Source: Cytophagaceae bacterium
GTDB taxonomy: Bacteria > Bacteroidota > Bacteroidia > Cytophagales > Spirosomataceae
Direction: 5' to 3'
Length of the DNA stretch: 64,000 bases
NCBI GenBank assembly: GCA_027486845.1
Contig: JAIXOL010000027.1
Location: 162,779 to 226,778 of the forward strand
The notes below the pieces were generated by a model. The model was not told where the DNA came from and made no database searches. It saw nothing but the letters and a program-made list of their open reading frames with translations. A program made the position numbers and the translations under genes. Every line of letters begins with the position of its first letter. Position 1 is the stretch's first letter. Shown in pieces: positions 47,348-56,734 of the stretch.

Positions 47348-48589
47348 TTAGTAATTAGAAATCCACTGCATAATAAGCCCCGTTAAATAGCCACAATATG
47401 TGCCGACGGCATTTCCTAATATGGCCAATAAAACACCAATCGGAGCGAGAGACGGATTAAAGGCTGCTGCCACAACCGACGCGGAAGCAACCCCCCCAAC
47501 ATTGGCTTGTGAGCCAACGGCTGTAAAAAAGAAAGGAGCTTTTACTAAATATGATGCAACAATAGTAAAGACTGCATGTATCAGAATCCAAATTAAACCA
47601 ACCAAAAATAACAATGGATTTTTGAAAGCTTCAAAAATATGTAATTGCATTCCGATTGTAGCAATAAGAAAGTATAAAAACAAAGTTCCAATTTTTGAAG
47701 CACCGAATAGTTCAAGGTTTCTTGCTTTGGTATTTGAAAGTAAAAAGCCCGATAGTGAAGCAATAGTAATAATCCAGAATGACTTTGAAGCTAAACTATA
47801 GGCTCTTAAATTCGGATAATATGTTTCGATAAAAGGAGCAACAATATCTGCAACAAAATGAGCAAAACCTGTTATTCCAAAACCGACCGCCAAAACCAAA
47901 AACAATTCTTGAAAAGTTGGATTTTTCTGTTTAGCACTTTCAATTTCTACTCTTTGTTGTATTTCTTTAATGATGCTCGCATCGGCTTTCATTTTTCTAT
48001 CAATTTCTGTGGCTTTTCCAACAAAATACAACAAAATTCCCAACCATAATTCAGCAAAAAGTACATCAATTACGCTTGTTTGTGCAAATACTGCTGGTGA
48101 TGGCTGAAATATTTCTTTTAGTGCCAATTGATTGGCATTTCCACCCGTCCAACTTCCTGCAATGGTTGCCAATCCACGCCAAATTTCTTCACTACCTTTT
48201 CCCAAAAAATTTGGATTAATCATTTTTCCAATCCAAATGGCTACTGGACCACCTACCATCACCCCCATTGCACCTGCAAAAAACACAAATAAAGCTTTAC
48301 CACCAAGCTGTTTAATTGCTTTAAAATCAATACTTAATGTAAAAAAAACCAAGCAGGTAGGCAAGAAAAAACGAGAAGCCGTTTCATCAAGTTGCGAATC
48401 AGCAGCTGAAATGATATTAAACGAACTTAATAAACCTGGAATAAAAAAACAAAGAAGAATAGACGGCACAATCTTATAAAACTTTTCAAACGACTTGACC
48501 TTAGTTGAATAAAATATCATAGCCAAAGTTGCCATCAAAATGCCAAGCACTATGGCATCATTTGTAAAAAAAGCTTTTTCTAGAATCAT
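47348..48589 (-). CDS. DUF819 family membrane protein
   Basis: The ATG at 48589 (MILEKAFFTNDAIVLGILMA) gives 413 residues and a family-like start; the longer frame adds 33 atypical residues. The protein has about ten to twelve membrane helices with conserved segments such as ATIAGSWTGGNANQLAL and AAVGSQANVGGVASASVVAA, which are the paired glycine/asparagine-rich regions of DUF819. The family looks like a secondary transporter, but its substrate is unknown. A terminator-like hairpin and the tRNA-like RNA lie upstream on the same strand. Confidence 0.87.
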   Translation of the reverse strand: MILEKAFFTNDAIVLGILMATLAMIFYSTKVKSFEKFYKIVPSILLCFFIPGLLSSFNIISAADSQLDETASRFFLPTCLVFFTLSIDFKAIKQLGGKALFVFFAGAMGVMVGGPVAIWIGKMINPNFLGKGSEEIWRGLATIAGSWTGGNANQLALKEIFQPSPAVFAQTSVIDVLFAELWLGILLYFVGKATEIDRKMKADASIIKEIQQRVEIESAKQKNPTFQELFLVLAVGFGITGFAHFVADIVAPFIETYYPNLRAYSLASKSFWIITIASLSGFLLSNTKARNLELFGASKIGTLFLYFLIATIGMQLHIFEAFKNPLLFLVGLIWILIHAVFTIVASYLVKAPFFFTAVGSQANVGGVASASVVAAAFNPSLAPIGVLLAILGNAVGTYCGYLTGLIMQWISNY

Positions 48590-48666
48590 GGTTTTGTTTT
48601 TTTTCAGTAGGAAACACAAAGTAAATGATTCTTGATTGTAAATAAAACAATAGCGTTTTTTAAACA

Positions 48667-48706
48667 TAAAAAAACACGCAAACCTCAATTTGGGATTGCG
48701 TGTCGC
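48667..48706 (-). terminator. Second terminator hairpin downstream of the tRNA-like RNA
   Basis: On the minus strand, ACACGCAA and TTGCGTGT form an 8-bp stem around a 14-nt loop and are followed by seven T. It lies between the tRNA-like unit and the DUF819 gene. Confidence 0.7.
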
Positions 48707-48772
48707 AATTACACTTCATCAACAAACTAAAAACCAAATAATATTTTTACTAAGCAAAAATACTCAAAAAAG

Positions 48773-48815
48773 AAGTGTGAAAGAAATTTATAAAATAAAA
48801 TATTCTTTCACACTT
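48773..48815 (-). terminator. Strong terminator of the tRNA-like RNA
   Basis: Perfect 13-bp stem, AAGTGTGAAAGAA and TTCTTTCACACTT, followed on the minus strand by CTTTTTT. It starts 13 bp beyond the 3' end of the tRNA-like body. Confidence 0.85.
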
Positions 48816-48827
48816 TTAAATTGTTTG

Positions 48828-48989
48828 CTGTAAGAGGGGGAGTCGAACCGCCCACGGTGTAGTTAGCCACAGTACAAGTTTGGTGGTCCATCCCAGTCGA
48901 CTAAGAAAGTCCGGCATTATGCTGCGTTTGTCCTATATTCACCACCCCCGAGACAGGAGGGCATGGCTGCCAATTTCATCACCTTACAG
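48828..48989 (-). ncRNA. tRNA-like RNA of 162 nt with very long variable region
   Basis: Read on the minus strand, the ends pair as CTGTAAGG (1-8) and TCTTACAG (155-162), an 8-bp acceptor-like stem closed by G-T. Then come T9 G10, a D arm ATG/CAT with loop AAATTGGCAGC, an anticodon-type arm CCCTC/GGGGG (29-33/41-45) with loop CTGTCTC (candidate anticodon GUC), and a T loop TTCGACT (143-149) flanked by GGCGG/CCCCC with one C-C mismatch. Positions 46-137 are an insertion of about 92 nt with its own stems (TGGTG/CACCA, GACT/AGTC, GTG/CAC). Own promoter and terminator flank it. It lacks the alanine G-U pair and 5' UCGAC of tmRNA. Function unknown. Confidence 0.7.
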
Positions 48990-49047
48990 TATAAATCAAA
49001 ACTTAAAACTAGCTGTAATTGTGGTGCTTGGCCTTATTTTGATATTA

Positions 49048-49079
49048 CAAAGGTAATACAAAAAAGATATACATTGCAA
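49048..49079 (-). promoter_or_regulatory. Sigma-A type promoter of the tRNA-like RNA
   Basis: On the minus strand: TTG (49079-49077), 21-bp spacer, TACCTTTG (49055-49048), an exact consensus match. The predicted start is roughly 50 nt before the acceptor-like stem, implying 5' processing or a leader. Confidence 0.6.
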
Positions 49080-49165
49080 ATATTATATTAAATTTATTGA
49101 TTATTTATATTTTTCGTAATTTTTTACTAATTTTATTAAAATATTCATAATTTAAGTTTTTAAAA

Positions 49166-49630
49166 GTGGAAAAAAATTTAGAAATTGATAAAACAGATTT
49201 AAAGATTCTATCATTGTTGATGCAAGATGCAAAGATGCCATATACAACAATTGGAGAAAAAATCTTTGTTTCGGGAGGCACTGTTCACGTAAGAATGAAC
49301 AAAATGGAGCAAATGGGCATTGTGAAAGGATCGCAACTTATCGTTGACCCTATTAAACTCGGCTGGGATATCAGTGCATTCTTGGGTATATATCTTGACA
49401 AAAGCGAACTTTATGATACCGTAGCAGACCAATTAGAAAATATCCCCGAGGTTGTTAGCATCAATTATACGACTGGACAGTATAGTATTTTCGTAAAAAT
49501 AGTTTGTCGAGATACCCAACATTTACGTGAAGTACTTCATGACAAAATTCAAAAAGTTGGCGGAATCAATCGTACTGAAACATTTATTTCGCTTGAAGAA
49601 AGATTTAATCGACCAATACCTTTGGTATAG
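49166..49630 (+). CDS. Lrp/AsnC family transcriptional regulator
   Basis: The 154-residue protein starts at GTG. It has an N-terminal winged helix-turn-helix (LKILSLLMQDAKMPYTTIGEKIFVSG is split here as DLKILSLL and YTTIGEKI) and a C-terminal RAM/ligand-binding domain with the glycine-rich turn NYTTGQYSIFVKI. Lrp-type regulators respond to amino acids and control amino-acid metabolism. It is divergent from the tRNA-like RNA, with about 90 bp of very AT-rich DNA between the start codon and that RNA's promoter. The ligand is not predictable. Confidence 0.9.
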   Translation: MEKNLEIDKTDLKILSLLMQDAKMPYTTIGEKIFVSGGTVHVRMNKMEQMGIVKGSQLIVDPIKLGWDISAFLGIYLDKSELYDTVADQLENIPEVVSINYTTGQYSIFVKIVCRDTQHLREVLHDKIQKVGGINRTETFISLEERFNRPIPLV

Positions 49631-49794
49631 TCAGGTGTTTTGGATATTTGAAAAACGCTCAAAGAGACTACTCAGACTATCCCACTCGGAGGTTTTAAGA
49701 GTGTAATAAACATTAAAGAATATGAAAAACAGAGGTTATTTCAGATATAGCCTAATGAATGTATGAACGAAATAATTTACAAAATTGTGCTACA

Positions 49795-49840
49795 TTCCTA
49801 GACAAAATGGCTGCCAAAAGACAGCCTTTTTGTCTAGGAA
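49795..49840. terminator. Large terminator hairpin near sufB
   Basis: Outer arms TTCCTAGACAAAA and TTTTTGTCTAGGAA with an inner GGCTG/CAGCC stem. It ends 14 bp from the sufB stop codon and probably terminates the minus-strand sufB transcript, or both strands. Confidence 0.75.
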
Positions 49841-49854
49841 AATTAGATTTCATA

Positions 49855-51300
49855 TCAACCCACACTACCTTCTAATGAAATTTCGAGAAGTTTTTGTGCT
49901 TCAACAGCAAATTCCATCGGTAATTGGTTTAAAACCTCCTTCACATAACCATTCACAATCAAGGCAACGGCTTGTTCGGTTGGAATTCCTCTTTGATTAC
50001 AATAAAATAATTGGTCTTCACCAATTTTTGAAGTTGTAGCTTCGTGTTCTACCGAAGCGGTAGAGTTTTTCACTTCTATATATGGAAACGTATGAGCTCC
50101 GCATCTATCACCTAAAAGTAGGGAATCGCATTGAGAGAAGTTACGAGCATTTTCGGCACGTTTTGAAATATCAACTAATCCACGGTATGAATTTTGACTT
50201 CTTCCTGCAGAAATACCTTTCGATACAATACGGCTTTTAGTGTTCTTTCCTAAGTGAACCATTTTTGTGCCTGTATCGGCTTGTTGCATATTGTTTGTAA
50301 CCGCAACAGAATAAAACTCACCTATTGAATTATCACCTCGCAAAACTACCGATGGATATTTCCAAGTGATGGCAGAACCAGTTTCTACTTGAGTCCACGA
50401 AATTTTTGAGTTATTACCAAAACACAATCCACGCTTCGTAACGAAGTTATAAATTCCGCCTATGCCTTCTTTATCTCCAGGATACCAGTTTTGAACTGTC
50501 GAATATTTAACTTCAGCTTTTTCATGAGCGAAGATTTCAACAACGGCAGCGTGTAATTGATTTTCATCACGCATTGGAGCGGTACATCCTTCCAAATAAC
50601 TTACATAAGAACCTTCATCGGCTACAATTAATGTACGTTCAAACTGACCAGTTCCTGCCGCATTGATACGGAAGTAAGTAGACAATTCCATCGGGCAACG
50701 AACACCTTTTGGTATATAACAAAACGAACCATCAGAGAATACTGCCGCATTTAAGGCAGCGTAATAATTATCTTTTACTGGCACAACTGAACCTAAATAT
50801 TTTTTGATAAGCTCTGGATGCTCACGAATTGCCTCTGATATTGAAGAGAAAATAATGCCTCTTTCAGCCAAATCTTTCTTGAAAGTAGTAGCCACAGAAA
50901 CCGAGTCAATGACGGCATCAACAGCCACGCCAGACAGACGCTTTTGCTCGTTTAAAGATATACCCAAACGCTCAAAAGTACGGCGTAATTCTGGGTCAAT
51001 TTCATCAAGGCTATCAATAACTTTTTGTTGTTTGGGAGCAGAATAATATTTAATACTCTGCAAATCAATAGATTTGTATGAAACATTTGGCCAAGTCGGT
51101 TCGGTCATAGTTTGCCAAACTCGATATGCACTTAATCTATATTCAAGCATCCAGTCAGGCTCATTTTTCTTTGCAGAAAGTAGTCTGATAACATCTTCAT
51201 TCAAGCCCGCAGGAATTTCGTCAGCTTCAATATCTGTGTAAAATCCGTATTTATACTCGGATGTGGTTAGTTCTTCTAATAATTCTAAATCTTTGCTCAT
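49855..51300 (-). CDS. sufB: Fe-S cluster assembly protein SufB
   Basis: Scaffold subunit of the SUF iron-sulfur assembly complex (SufBCD). The 481 residues include [32 protein letters not shown], the cysteine-containing [21 protein letters not shown], and the C-terminal core with [19 protein letters not shown]. In many bacteria sufB lies with sufC, sufD and sufS; here the neighbours are an unrelated lipoprotein gene and a terminator, so the gene is solitary in this window. A -7-like TAAATTTG lies at 51360-51367 on the minus strand. Confidence 0.97.
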   Translation of the reverse strand: MSKDLELLEELTTSEYKYGFYTDIEADEIPAGLNEDVIRLLSAKKNEPDWMLEYRLSAYRVWQTMTEPTWPNVSYKSIDLQSIKYYSAPKQQKVIDSLDEIDPELRRTFERLGISLNEQKRLSGVAVDAVIDSVSVATTFKKDLAERGIIFSSISEAIREHPELIKKYLGSVVPVKDNYYAALNAAVFSDGSFCYIPKGVRCPMELSTYFRINAAGTGQFERTLIVADEGSYVSYLEGCTAPMRDENQLHAAVVEIFAHEKAEVKYSTVQNWYPGDKEGIGGIYNFVTKRGLCFGNNSKISWTQVETGSAITWKYPSVVLRGDNSIGEFYSVAVTNNMQQADTGTKMVHLGKNTKSRIVSKGISAGRSQNSYRGLVDISKRAENARNFSQCDSLLLGDRCGAHTFPYIEVKNSTASVEHEATTSKIGEDQLFYCNQRGIPTEQAVALIVNGYVKEVLNQLPMEFAVEAQKLLEISLEGSVG

Positions 51301-51418
51301 GCTATTATTATGCTTGATTTACTCTATTCTTGCAACAAAAATAATGTTGTAAATGTTCGCAAATTTAGACTTAATATAAATAAGAATTTAAATTTTATTT
51401 CAATTTTTGTACAAAAGC

Positions 51419-51907
51419 TTATTTGGCTGGTTCAAAAGTTGCTGAAAACGCATAGTTTACGTTGTTAAGTAGTAGCGTAGTTTTACCTACAAAAATAATA
51501 TCATTTAATTCAACAATATCAAAACTAACATTATCAAACTGGCGACCTTGAAAACTAATTTTATCAACCGTAAACTTTGTTTCATCAGCGTTGAAGCCCC
51601 AATTTGCTTTCAATACTAAATCAGGGTCGGCAGTATTACATTTTGTTGCACCTTCTCTAATTTCGTAAGTTTTTGTAGTCGAAAACGTCAATATATTATC
51701 AACCACACAAGTTGGTTGTGAATTTACTAAGTCAATAGTAAGGCCTCCATTAGCAGCAATTGCTTTTGTATTTTTCCAGGATTTTGAGCTCGTTCCAGCC
51801 AAAAACTCAGTTTTTGTTTTAGGAGTCACCACTGTTTCATTCTTTTTGCAAGAAAAAAGCGTTACTAGCACAAGTGATAAAGCAATTGAAATGTTTTTAA
51901 TAGTCAT
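51419..51907 (-). CDS. Lipocalin-like lipoprotein
   Basis: The 162-residue protein has a signal with lipobox TLFSC (cysteine about residue 20), so it is a lipoprotein. The mature part shows the pattern of Bacteroidota lipocalin-like proteins: KSWKNTKAIAA, paired cysteines in PTCVVDNILTFSTTKTY and GATKCNTADPD, then NWGFNADETKF and the closing FSATFEP. Such proteins may bind small hydrophobic molecules. It starts 16 bp after lpxB on the same strand, so co-transcription is likely. Confidence 0.7.
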   Translation of the reverse strand: MTIKNISIALSLVLVTLFSCKKNETVVTPKTKTEFLAGTSSKSWKNTKAIAANGGLTIDLVNSQPTCVVDNILTFSTTKTYEIREGATKCNTADPDLVLKANWGFNADETKFTVDKISFQGRQFDNVSFDIVELNDIIFVGKTTLLLNNVNYAFSATFEPAK

Positions 51908-51923
51908 TTTTGTTATATTTTAT

Positions 51924-53051
51924 TTAATTTGAACTCCGTAATATTTCTACGATTCTTCTACCAGTTTGTTCAGAAGCCCCTACATCACCGAGACTTTCTT
52001 TAACTTGCTTATAATCAATTATTTGTTTATTTCTAAAATCAGTATCCTTCAGAATTTTATTCAATTCAATTGATAAATTTTCGATAGTCAATTCGTCTTG
52101 AATTAATTCTTTTACTACTTCTTTTTGAGCCACTAAATTTACTAACGAAATATAAGGCACTTTTATGACCAACTTGGCAATTTTATAAGATAGTTCGCTG
52201 GTTTTATAGCAAACCACTTGAGGAATCCCAAAAAGAGCGGTTTCAAGCGTGGCAGTTCCTGATGTGACCAAAGCAGCTGTGCTTTTCGATAATAAATCGT
52301 AAGTTTGGTCGGTAACGATTTTAATACTTTCGTTGAGAAATGGTTGATAAAACTCCATAGGCAAATTGCTAACTCCAGCTATAACGAATTGATAATCAGA
52401 AAATTTAATTTGAATATCGACCATTAACTTGAGCATTTTCTCAACTTCCTGTTTTCTACTGCCTGGTAATAAAGCTATAATTTTTTTATCCGATAAATTG
52501 TTTTTTTCTAAGAAATCAATAGCGGGATTAAAGGTGGAAATAGCATCAAAAAGTGGATTACCTACAAATTCTACATCAAAATCATACTTTTTAAAGAACT
52601 CAACCTCAAACGGAAAAATCACAAACAGACGGTCGAGATTCTTTTTCAGACTCCATACACGACTTTGATTCCATGCCCAAACTTTTGGAGAAATATAATA
52701 AAACACTTTAAAGCCGTTCTTTTTTGCCCATTTTGCAATACGGATATTGAAACCTGCATAATCAATCAAAATTATGGCATCAGGTTGAAAGTCTTCTATC
52801 GTTTTTTTGCATTCACCAATAAAACCTAAAATTTTTGGTAGATTTTTTAGCACTTCCAAAAATCCCATAAATGCCAAATCTCGGTAATGCTTCGTGATTT
52901 CTGCACCAGCTTCTTGCATATAATCTCCACCCCAAGCTTTTATAATTGACGGAACGCCGCCCGCCTGATTATCAGATTTCTTGATAGCTTTTACTAAATT
53001 AGAGCCATGTAAATCGCCCGAGCGTTCACCTGCAATGATGAAGTATTTCAT
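51924..53051 (-). CDS. lpxB: Lipid-A-disaccharide synthase
   Basis: Joins UDP-diacylglucosamine and lipid X to form the lipid A disaccharide. The 375 residues match the family. Visible are the N-terminal IIAGERSGDLHGSNLVKAI, MGFLEVLKNLPKIL, LIDYAGFNIRIAKWAKK, YYISPKVWAWNQSRV, LPGSRKQEV and TSGTATLETALFGIPQVVCYK. It acts at the inner membrane's cytosolic face. It is followed closely by the lipocalin-like lipoprotein gene and preceded by a 94-bp spacer that holds a heptad-type repeat. Confidence 0.96.
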   Translation of the reverse strand: MKYFIIAGERSGDLHGSNLVKAIKKSDNQAGGVPSIIKAWGGDYMQEAGAEITKHYRDLAFMGFLEVLKNLPKILGFIGECKKTIEDFQPDAIILIDYAGFNIRIAKWAKKNGFKVFYYISPKVWAWNQSRVWSLKKNLDRLFVIFPFEVEFFKKYDFDVEFVGNPLFDAISTFNPAIDFLEKNNLSDKKIIALLPGSRKQEVEKMLKLMVDIQIKFSDYQFVIAGVSNLPMEFYQPFLNESIKIVTDQTYDLLSKSTAALVTSGTATLETALFGIPQVVCYKTSELSYKIAKLVIKVPYISLVNLVAQKEVVKELIQDELTIENLSIELNKILKDTDFRNKQIIDYKQVKESLGDVGASEQTGRRIVEILRSSN

Positions 53052-53145
53052 AATTTCAGTAAGAATGTAGAATGAGGAATGAATTTTTAATTTTCAAAAT
53101 ATCATTTAATTGTATTGCGAACTCAAAAATTCTTAATTCTTAAAT

Positions 53146-53556
53146 TTATTTCCCATAATATTCCACAAAATGATTAGCAGTTTCTACCAACTTGATGCAA
53201 TGCAATTGTCCAAGACAATAATTAGGTATGATTGGTTGTAAAATCTTCCAAATCTCAACTGCAAAAACTTCCGTACTTGGAAGTTTGTCCTTCAAAAATT
53301 CAACATCAGTATTCAAAAAAGTATGGTCAACTTTATTAACAATTTCTTGCTTCACAATTTTACTAAGATCTTTCAAATCCATCACAAAACCAGTTTCTTC
53401 ATTAATTTCTCCTTTAATTGTTACAAATAGTTCCCAATTGTGTCCATGAATATTTGAACAAAGTCCGAAAATCTCTAAGTTTTTTTCTTTCGACCATTTC
53501 GGATTATATAGTTGATGAGCAGCGTTGAAGGTTTCTCTTCTCGTTATAAAAATCAT
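53146..53556 (-). CDS. queD: 6-pyruvoyl tetrahydropterin synthase/QueD family protein
   Basis: The 136-residue protein has the T-fold signature: zinc histidines in FNAAHQLY and the HGHNW pair, the catalytic cysteine in GLCSNIHGHNW, MDLKDLSKIVK and DHTFLN, and a late glutamate in KLVETANHFVEYYG. The family makes 6-carboxytetrahydropterin for queuosine or related pterins from dihydroneopterin triphosphate. Which activity applies cannot be fixed here, since no other que genes are in view. Confidence 0.88.
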   Translation of the reverse strand: MIFITRRETFNAAHQLYNPKWSKEKNLEIFGLCSNIHGHNWELFVTIKGEINEETGFVMDLKDLSKIVKQEIVNKVDHTFLNTDVEFLKDKLPSTEVFAVEIWKILQPIIPNYCLGQLHCIKLVETANHFVEYYGK

Positions 53557-53718
53557 TATTTGCTTAATTTTTTTACAAAATTACCAACAAAAAAACTTAT
53601 TTATTTAAAATACTCATAAATCTTAAAAAAGTGCAATTTAATCAATGTTTAGTGTATGGATTTGTAAGCTACAATGTTATAATTTTGCAAACTATTTCAA
53701 AAAAATAGTATAAACACT

Positions 53719-54684
53719 ATGATAATTGTAACAGGTGCAGCTGGTTTTATCGGAAGTTGCTTAATTCAGCGTTTGAATCAAGATAACTTTAATTTCATAA
53801 TTGCCGTTGATGATTTTTCTAATGTAGAAAAAATGAGAAATCTCGAAGGCAAAAAAATTCAAGAATTTGTTCATAGAGACAATTTCTTTGAGTGGTTAGA
53901 AATAAACCAAGCTGAAGTTGAATTTTGTTTTCATATTGGTGCAAGAACCGATACTACGGAATTTGATACCGAAATTTTCGACCGTCTGAATCTTAATTAT
54001 TCAAAACGTATTTGGCAAAAATGTTTTGAGTTCCAAATTCCTTTAGTATATGCTTCATCAGCAGCTACTTATGGTGCGGGTGAATTGGGTTATGATGATA
54101 ACGAACTCATTATTCCGCAATTGAAGCCCTTGAATCCTTACGGTGATTCAAAAAATGATTTCGATAAATGGGCTTTACAGCAAAAAAACACTCCTTTCTT
54201 TTGGGCTGGCTTGAAATTCTTTAATGTTTATGGCCCGAACGAATTTCACAAAGGACGCATGGCTTCGGTAATTTTCCATTCATTTAATAATATCAACAAA
54301 AACGGCAACATCAAACTTTTCAAATCACACCGCCCTGACTTCAAAGATGGTGAACAAATGCGTGATTTTATTTACGTGAAGGATTTAGTGGATGTATGTA
54401 TATTTTTGATGCATTCACGCCGAAATTCAGGCATTTATAATTTAGGCACTGGTATCGCTCGCACATTTATCGACCTTGCTAAAGCTACATTTGCGGCATT
54501 GAATATTGAGCCAAACATTGATTTTATTGATACTCCGATAGATATAAGAGACAAATATCAATATTATACTCAAGCCAATGTGGGCAAATTGCGTATGATT
54601 GGTTACAAAAAACCATTCACAAGCCTAGAAGATGCAGTAAAAGACTATGTTACAAATTATTTAGTCGACAAAAAATATCTTTAA
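53719..54684 (+). CDS. hldD: ADP-glyceromanno-heptose 6-epimerase
   Basis: Converts ADP-D-glycero- to ADP-L-glycero-manno-heptose for the LPS core. The 321-residue short-chain dehydrogenase-type protein has the NADP loop VTGAAGFIGSCL, IGARTDTTEFD, the catalytic YASSAATYG and NPYGDSKNDFDKWAL with the Y-x-x-x-K, and KFFNVYGPNEFHKGRMASV, all typical of HldD/RfaD. With lpxB on the other strand it marks this region as envelope-biosynthetic. A -7-like TAATTTTG lies at 53680-53687. Confidence 0.95.
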   Translation: MIIVTGAAGFIGSCLIQRLNQDNFNFIIAVDDFSNVEKMRNLEGKKIQEFVHRDNFFEWLEINQAEVEFCFHIGARTDTTEFDTEIFDRLNLNYSKRIWQKCFEFQIPLVYASSAATYGAGELGYDDNELIIPQLKPLNPYGDSKNDFDKWALQQKNTPFFWAGLKFFNVYGPNEFHKGRMASVIFHSFNNINKNGNIKLFKSHRPDFKDGEQMRDFIYVKDLVDVCIFLMHSRRNSGIYNLGTGIARTFIDLAKATFAALNIEPNIDFIDTPIDIRDKYQYYTQANVGKLRMIGYKKPFTSLEDAVKDYVTNYLVDKKYL

Positions 54685-54798
54685 AAATCTGCCTTTTTCT
54701 TACTAATTTTGTTTTTTATATGATAAGTATCAAACTTGTCTGTTTAAAAATTGTTATTGTTAAATCAAACGGTTAATAAATCCGTACTACATATTTGA

Positions 54799-56589
54799 AT
54801 GAAAAATATTCGTAATTTTTGCATCATTGCACACATCGACCACGGTAAAAGTACACTTGCCGACCGTCTATTACAATTTACAGGAACAGTATCGGGAAGA
54901 GATATGCAAGCCCAAGTGCTTGATGATATGGATTTGGAGCGTGAGCGTGGAATTACAATCAAGAGCCACGCAATTCAGATGAATTATCAGTTTGAGGGCG
55001 AAGAATATGTTCTAAACTTAATTGATACTCCCGGTCACGTTGACTTTAGCTACGAAGTTTCTCGTTCGATTGCTGCTTGCGAAGGTGCATTATTGGTTGT
55101 AGATGCAGCTCAAGGTATTGAAGCTCAGACAATTAGTAATCTATTTTTAGCTTTAGAGCATAACCTTGAAATCATTCCTGTTCTAAATAAGATTGATTTA
55201 CCAGGAGCAATGCCTGAAGAAGTTAAAGACCAAATCGTCGATTTGATTGGTTGCGACCGTGACTCGATTATTCCAGCAAGTGCAAAAGAAGGTATAGGTA
55301 TTAATGAAATTTTATCGGCAATTATTCACCGAATCCAAGCTCCATCTGGCGACCCTAAAGCAGAACTTCAAGCCTTAATTTTTGACTCAACTTTCAATTC
55401 ATTTAGAGGGATTGAGGTAATTTTCCGAGTAAAAAATGGTCGAATCAATAAAGGTGATAAGGTAAAATTTGTGGCTACTGGCAAAGAATACTTTGCCGAT
55501 GAAGTTGGAATTTTGCGATTGACCAAGGAACCTCGTGATTATGTAGATTGTGGCGATGTTGGTTATATTATTTCGGGAATAAAAGTTGCAAAAGAAGTAA
55601 AAGTTGGAGACACAATTACGAATGCCCTCCACCCTACTAGAGAAATGATTAAGGGTTTTCAAGAAGTAAAACCAATGGTTTTTGCTGGAATTTACCCTGT
55701 TGATACATCAGAATTTGAAGATTTGCGTGATGCCATGGAAAAACTTCAACTTAATGATGCAGCATTGATTTGGGAACCAGAAACTTCTGCCGCTTTGGGT
55801 TTTGGTTTTCGTTGTGGATTCTTAGGAATGCTTCACATGGAAATTGTGCAGGAACGCCTAGAACGTGAGTTTGATATGACGGTTTTGACCACAGTTCCTT
55901 CGGTAAAATTTCACGTTGTTGATAAAAAGAATGAATTATTGGAAGTTTCGGCACCGTCGGAAATGCCTGACCCGAATGTTATCAATTGGATTGAAGAACC
56001 ATTTATTAATGCACAAATCATTACAGCGGCCGATTACGTTGGGCCAATTATTGGTTTATGTATGGATAAGCGTGGTTTATTGAAAAACCAAGTTTATTTG
56101 ACCGCCACTCGCGTTGAATTGACCTTTGAATTGCCACTTTCAGAGGTAGTTTTTGACTTTTTTGATAAGTTAAAAACAATTTCTCGTGGTTATGCTTCAC
56201 TTGACTATCATTTGATAGGCTACCGTGAATCTTCGCTTGTAAAATTAGATATACTTTTAAATGGTGAACCAGTTGATGCACTTTCAGCGATTGTTCACCG
56301 AGATAAGGCTTATGAATGGGGCAAGAAATTATGTGAGAAATTGCGTGAATTATTACCTCGTCAGCAATTTGACATTGCGATTCAAGCTGCAATTGGTGCT
56401 AAAGTAATTTCGAGAGAAACAGTGAAAGCTTTAAGAAAAGACGTAACTGCCAAATGTTACGGTGGCGATATTTCTCGTAAGCGTAAACTCTTAGAAAAAC
56501 AGAAAAAAGGCAAGAAACGCATGCGTCAGATTGGAACAGTAGAAGTTCCACAAGATGCATTTATGGCTATTTTGAAGATTAATAATTAA
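54799..56589 (+). CDS. lepA: Elongation factor 4 (LepA)
   Basis: A ribosome-dependent GTPase of the translation machinery. The 596 residues match the family length. Visible are the G1 loop [14 protein letters not shown], switch region [21 protein letters not shown] and NKIDLPGA. Later domains show [11 protein letters not shown], the LepA-specific [22 protein letters not shown], and a basic C-terminal tail with [19 protein letters not shown]. It is a single gene with its own terminator. Confidence 0.98.
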   Translation: MKNIRNFCIIAHIDHGKSTLADRLLQFTGTVSGRDMQAQVLDDMDLERERGITIKSHAIQMNYQFEGEEYVLNLIDTPGHVDFSYEVSRSIAACEGALLVVDAAQGIEAQTISNLFLALEHNLEIIPVLNKIDLPGAMPEEVKDQIVDLIGCDRDSIIPASAKEGIGINEILSAIIHRIQAPSGDPKAELQALIFDSTFNSFRGIEVIFRVKNGRINKGDKVKFVATGKEYFADEVGILRLTKEPRDYVDCGDVGYIISGIKVAKEVKVGDTITNALHPTREMIKGFQEVKPMVFAGIYPVDTSEFEDLRDAMEKLQLNDAALIWEPETSAALGFGFRCGFLGMLHMEIVQERLEREFDMTVLTTVPSVKFHVVDKKNELLEVSAPSEMPDPNVINWIEEPFINAQIITAADYVGPIIGLCMDKRGLLKNQVYLTATRVELTFELPLSEVVFDFFDKLKTISRGYASLDYHLIGYRESSLVKLDILLNGEPVDALSAIVHRDKAYEWGKKLCEKLRELLPRQQFDIAIQAAIGAKVISRETVKALRKDVTAKCYGGDISRKRKLLEKQKKGKKRMRQIGTVEVPQDAFMAILKINN

Positions 56590-56608
56590 TATCAAAAGTA
56601 GATTTAAG

Positions 56609-56650
56609 AAGCCGTGGAGATTTGAAAATTTCTACGGCTTTTTATTTTTT
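56609..56650 (+). terminator. Rho-independent terminator of lepA
   Basis: A 12-bp stem with G-T pairs, AAGCCGTGGAGA and TTTCTACGGCTT, an 8-nt loop and a following T-rich run. It lies 19 bp past the lepA stop. Confidence 0.85.
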
Positions 56651-56734
56651 TGAGAATTTTAATTATTATAATTCAATTTTATTATAATAATTAATTAAAT
56701 TTATGCAATTTTACTACGACAAAACCAAATAAAA

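Noticed and set aside
48828..48989. Reading the tRNA-like RNA as a short tmRNA with a tag ending in A-A-stop (GCAGCATAA is present)
   Set aside because: The 5' part lacks the conserved UCGAC segment, the acceptor stem lacks the G-U pair needed for alanine charging, an anticodon-type arm is present, and the length is less than half of a normal tmRNA.
49785..50039. Plus-strand frame of 84 codons
   Set aside because: It spans the sufB terminator hairpin and the antisense of sufB.
53662..53687. TTG and TAATTTTG upstream of hldD as a complete promoter
   Set aside because: The spacer is only 15 bp, too short for the Bacteroidota consensus.
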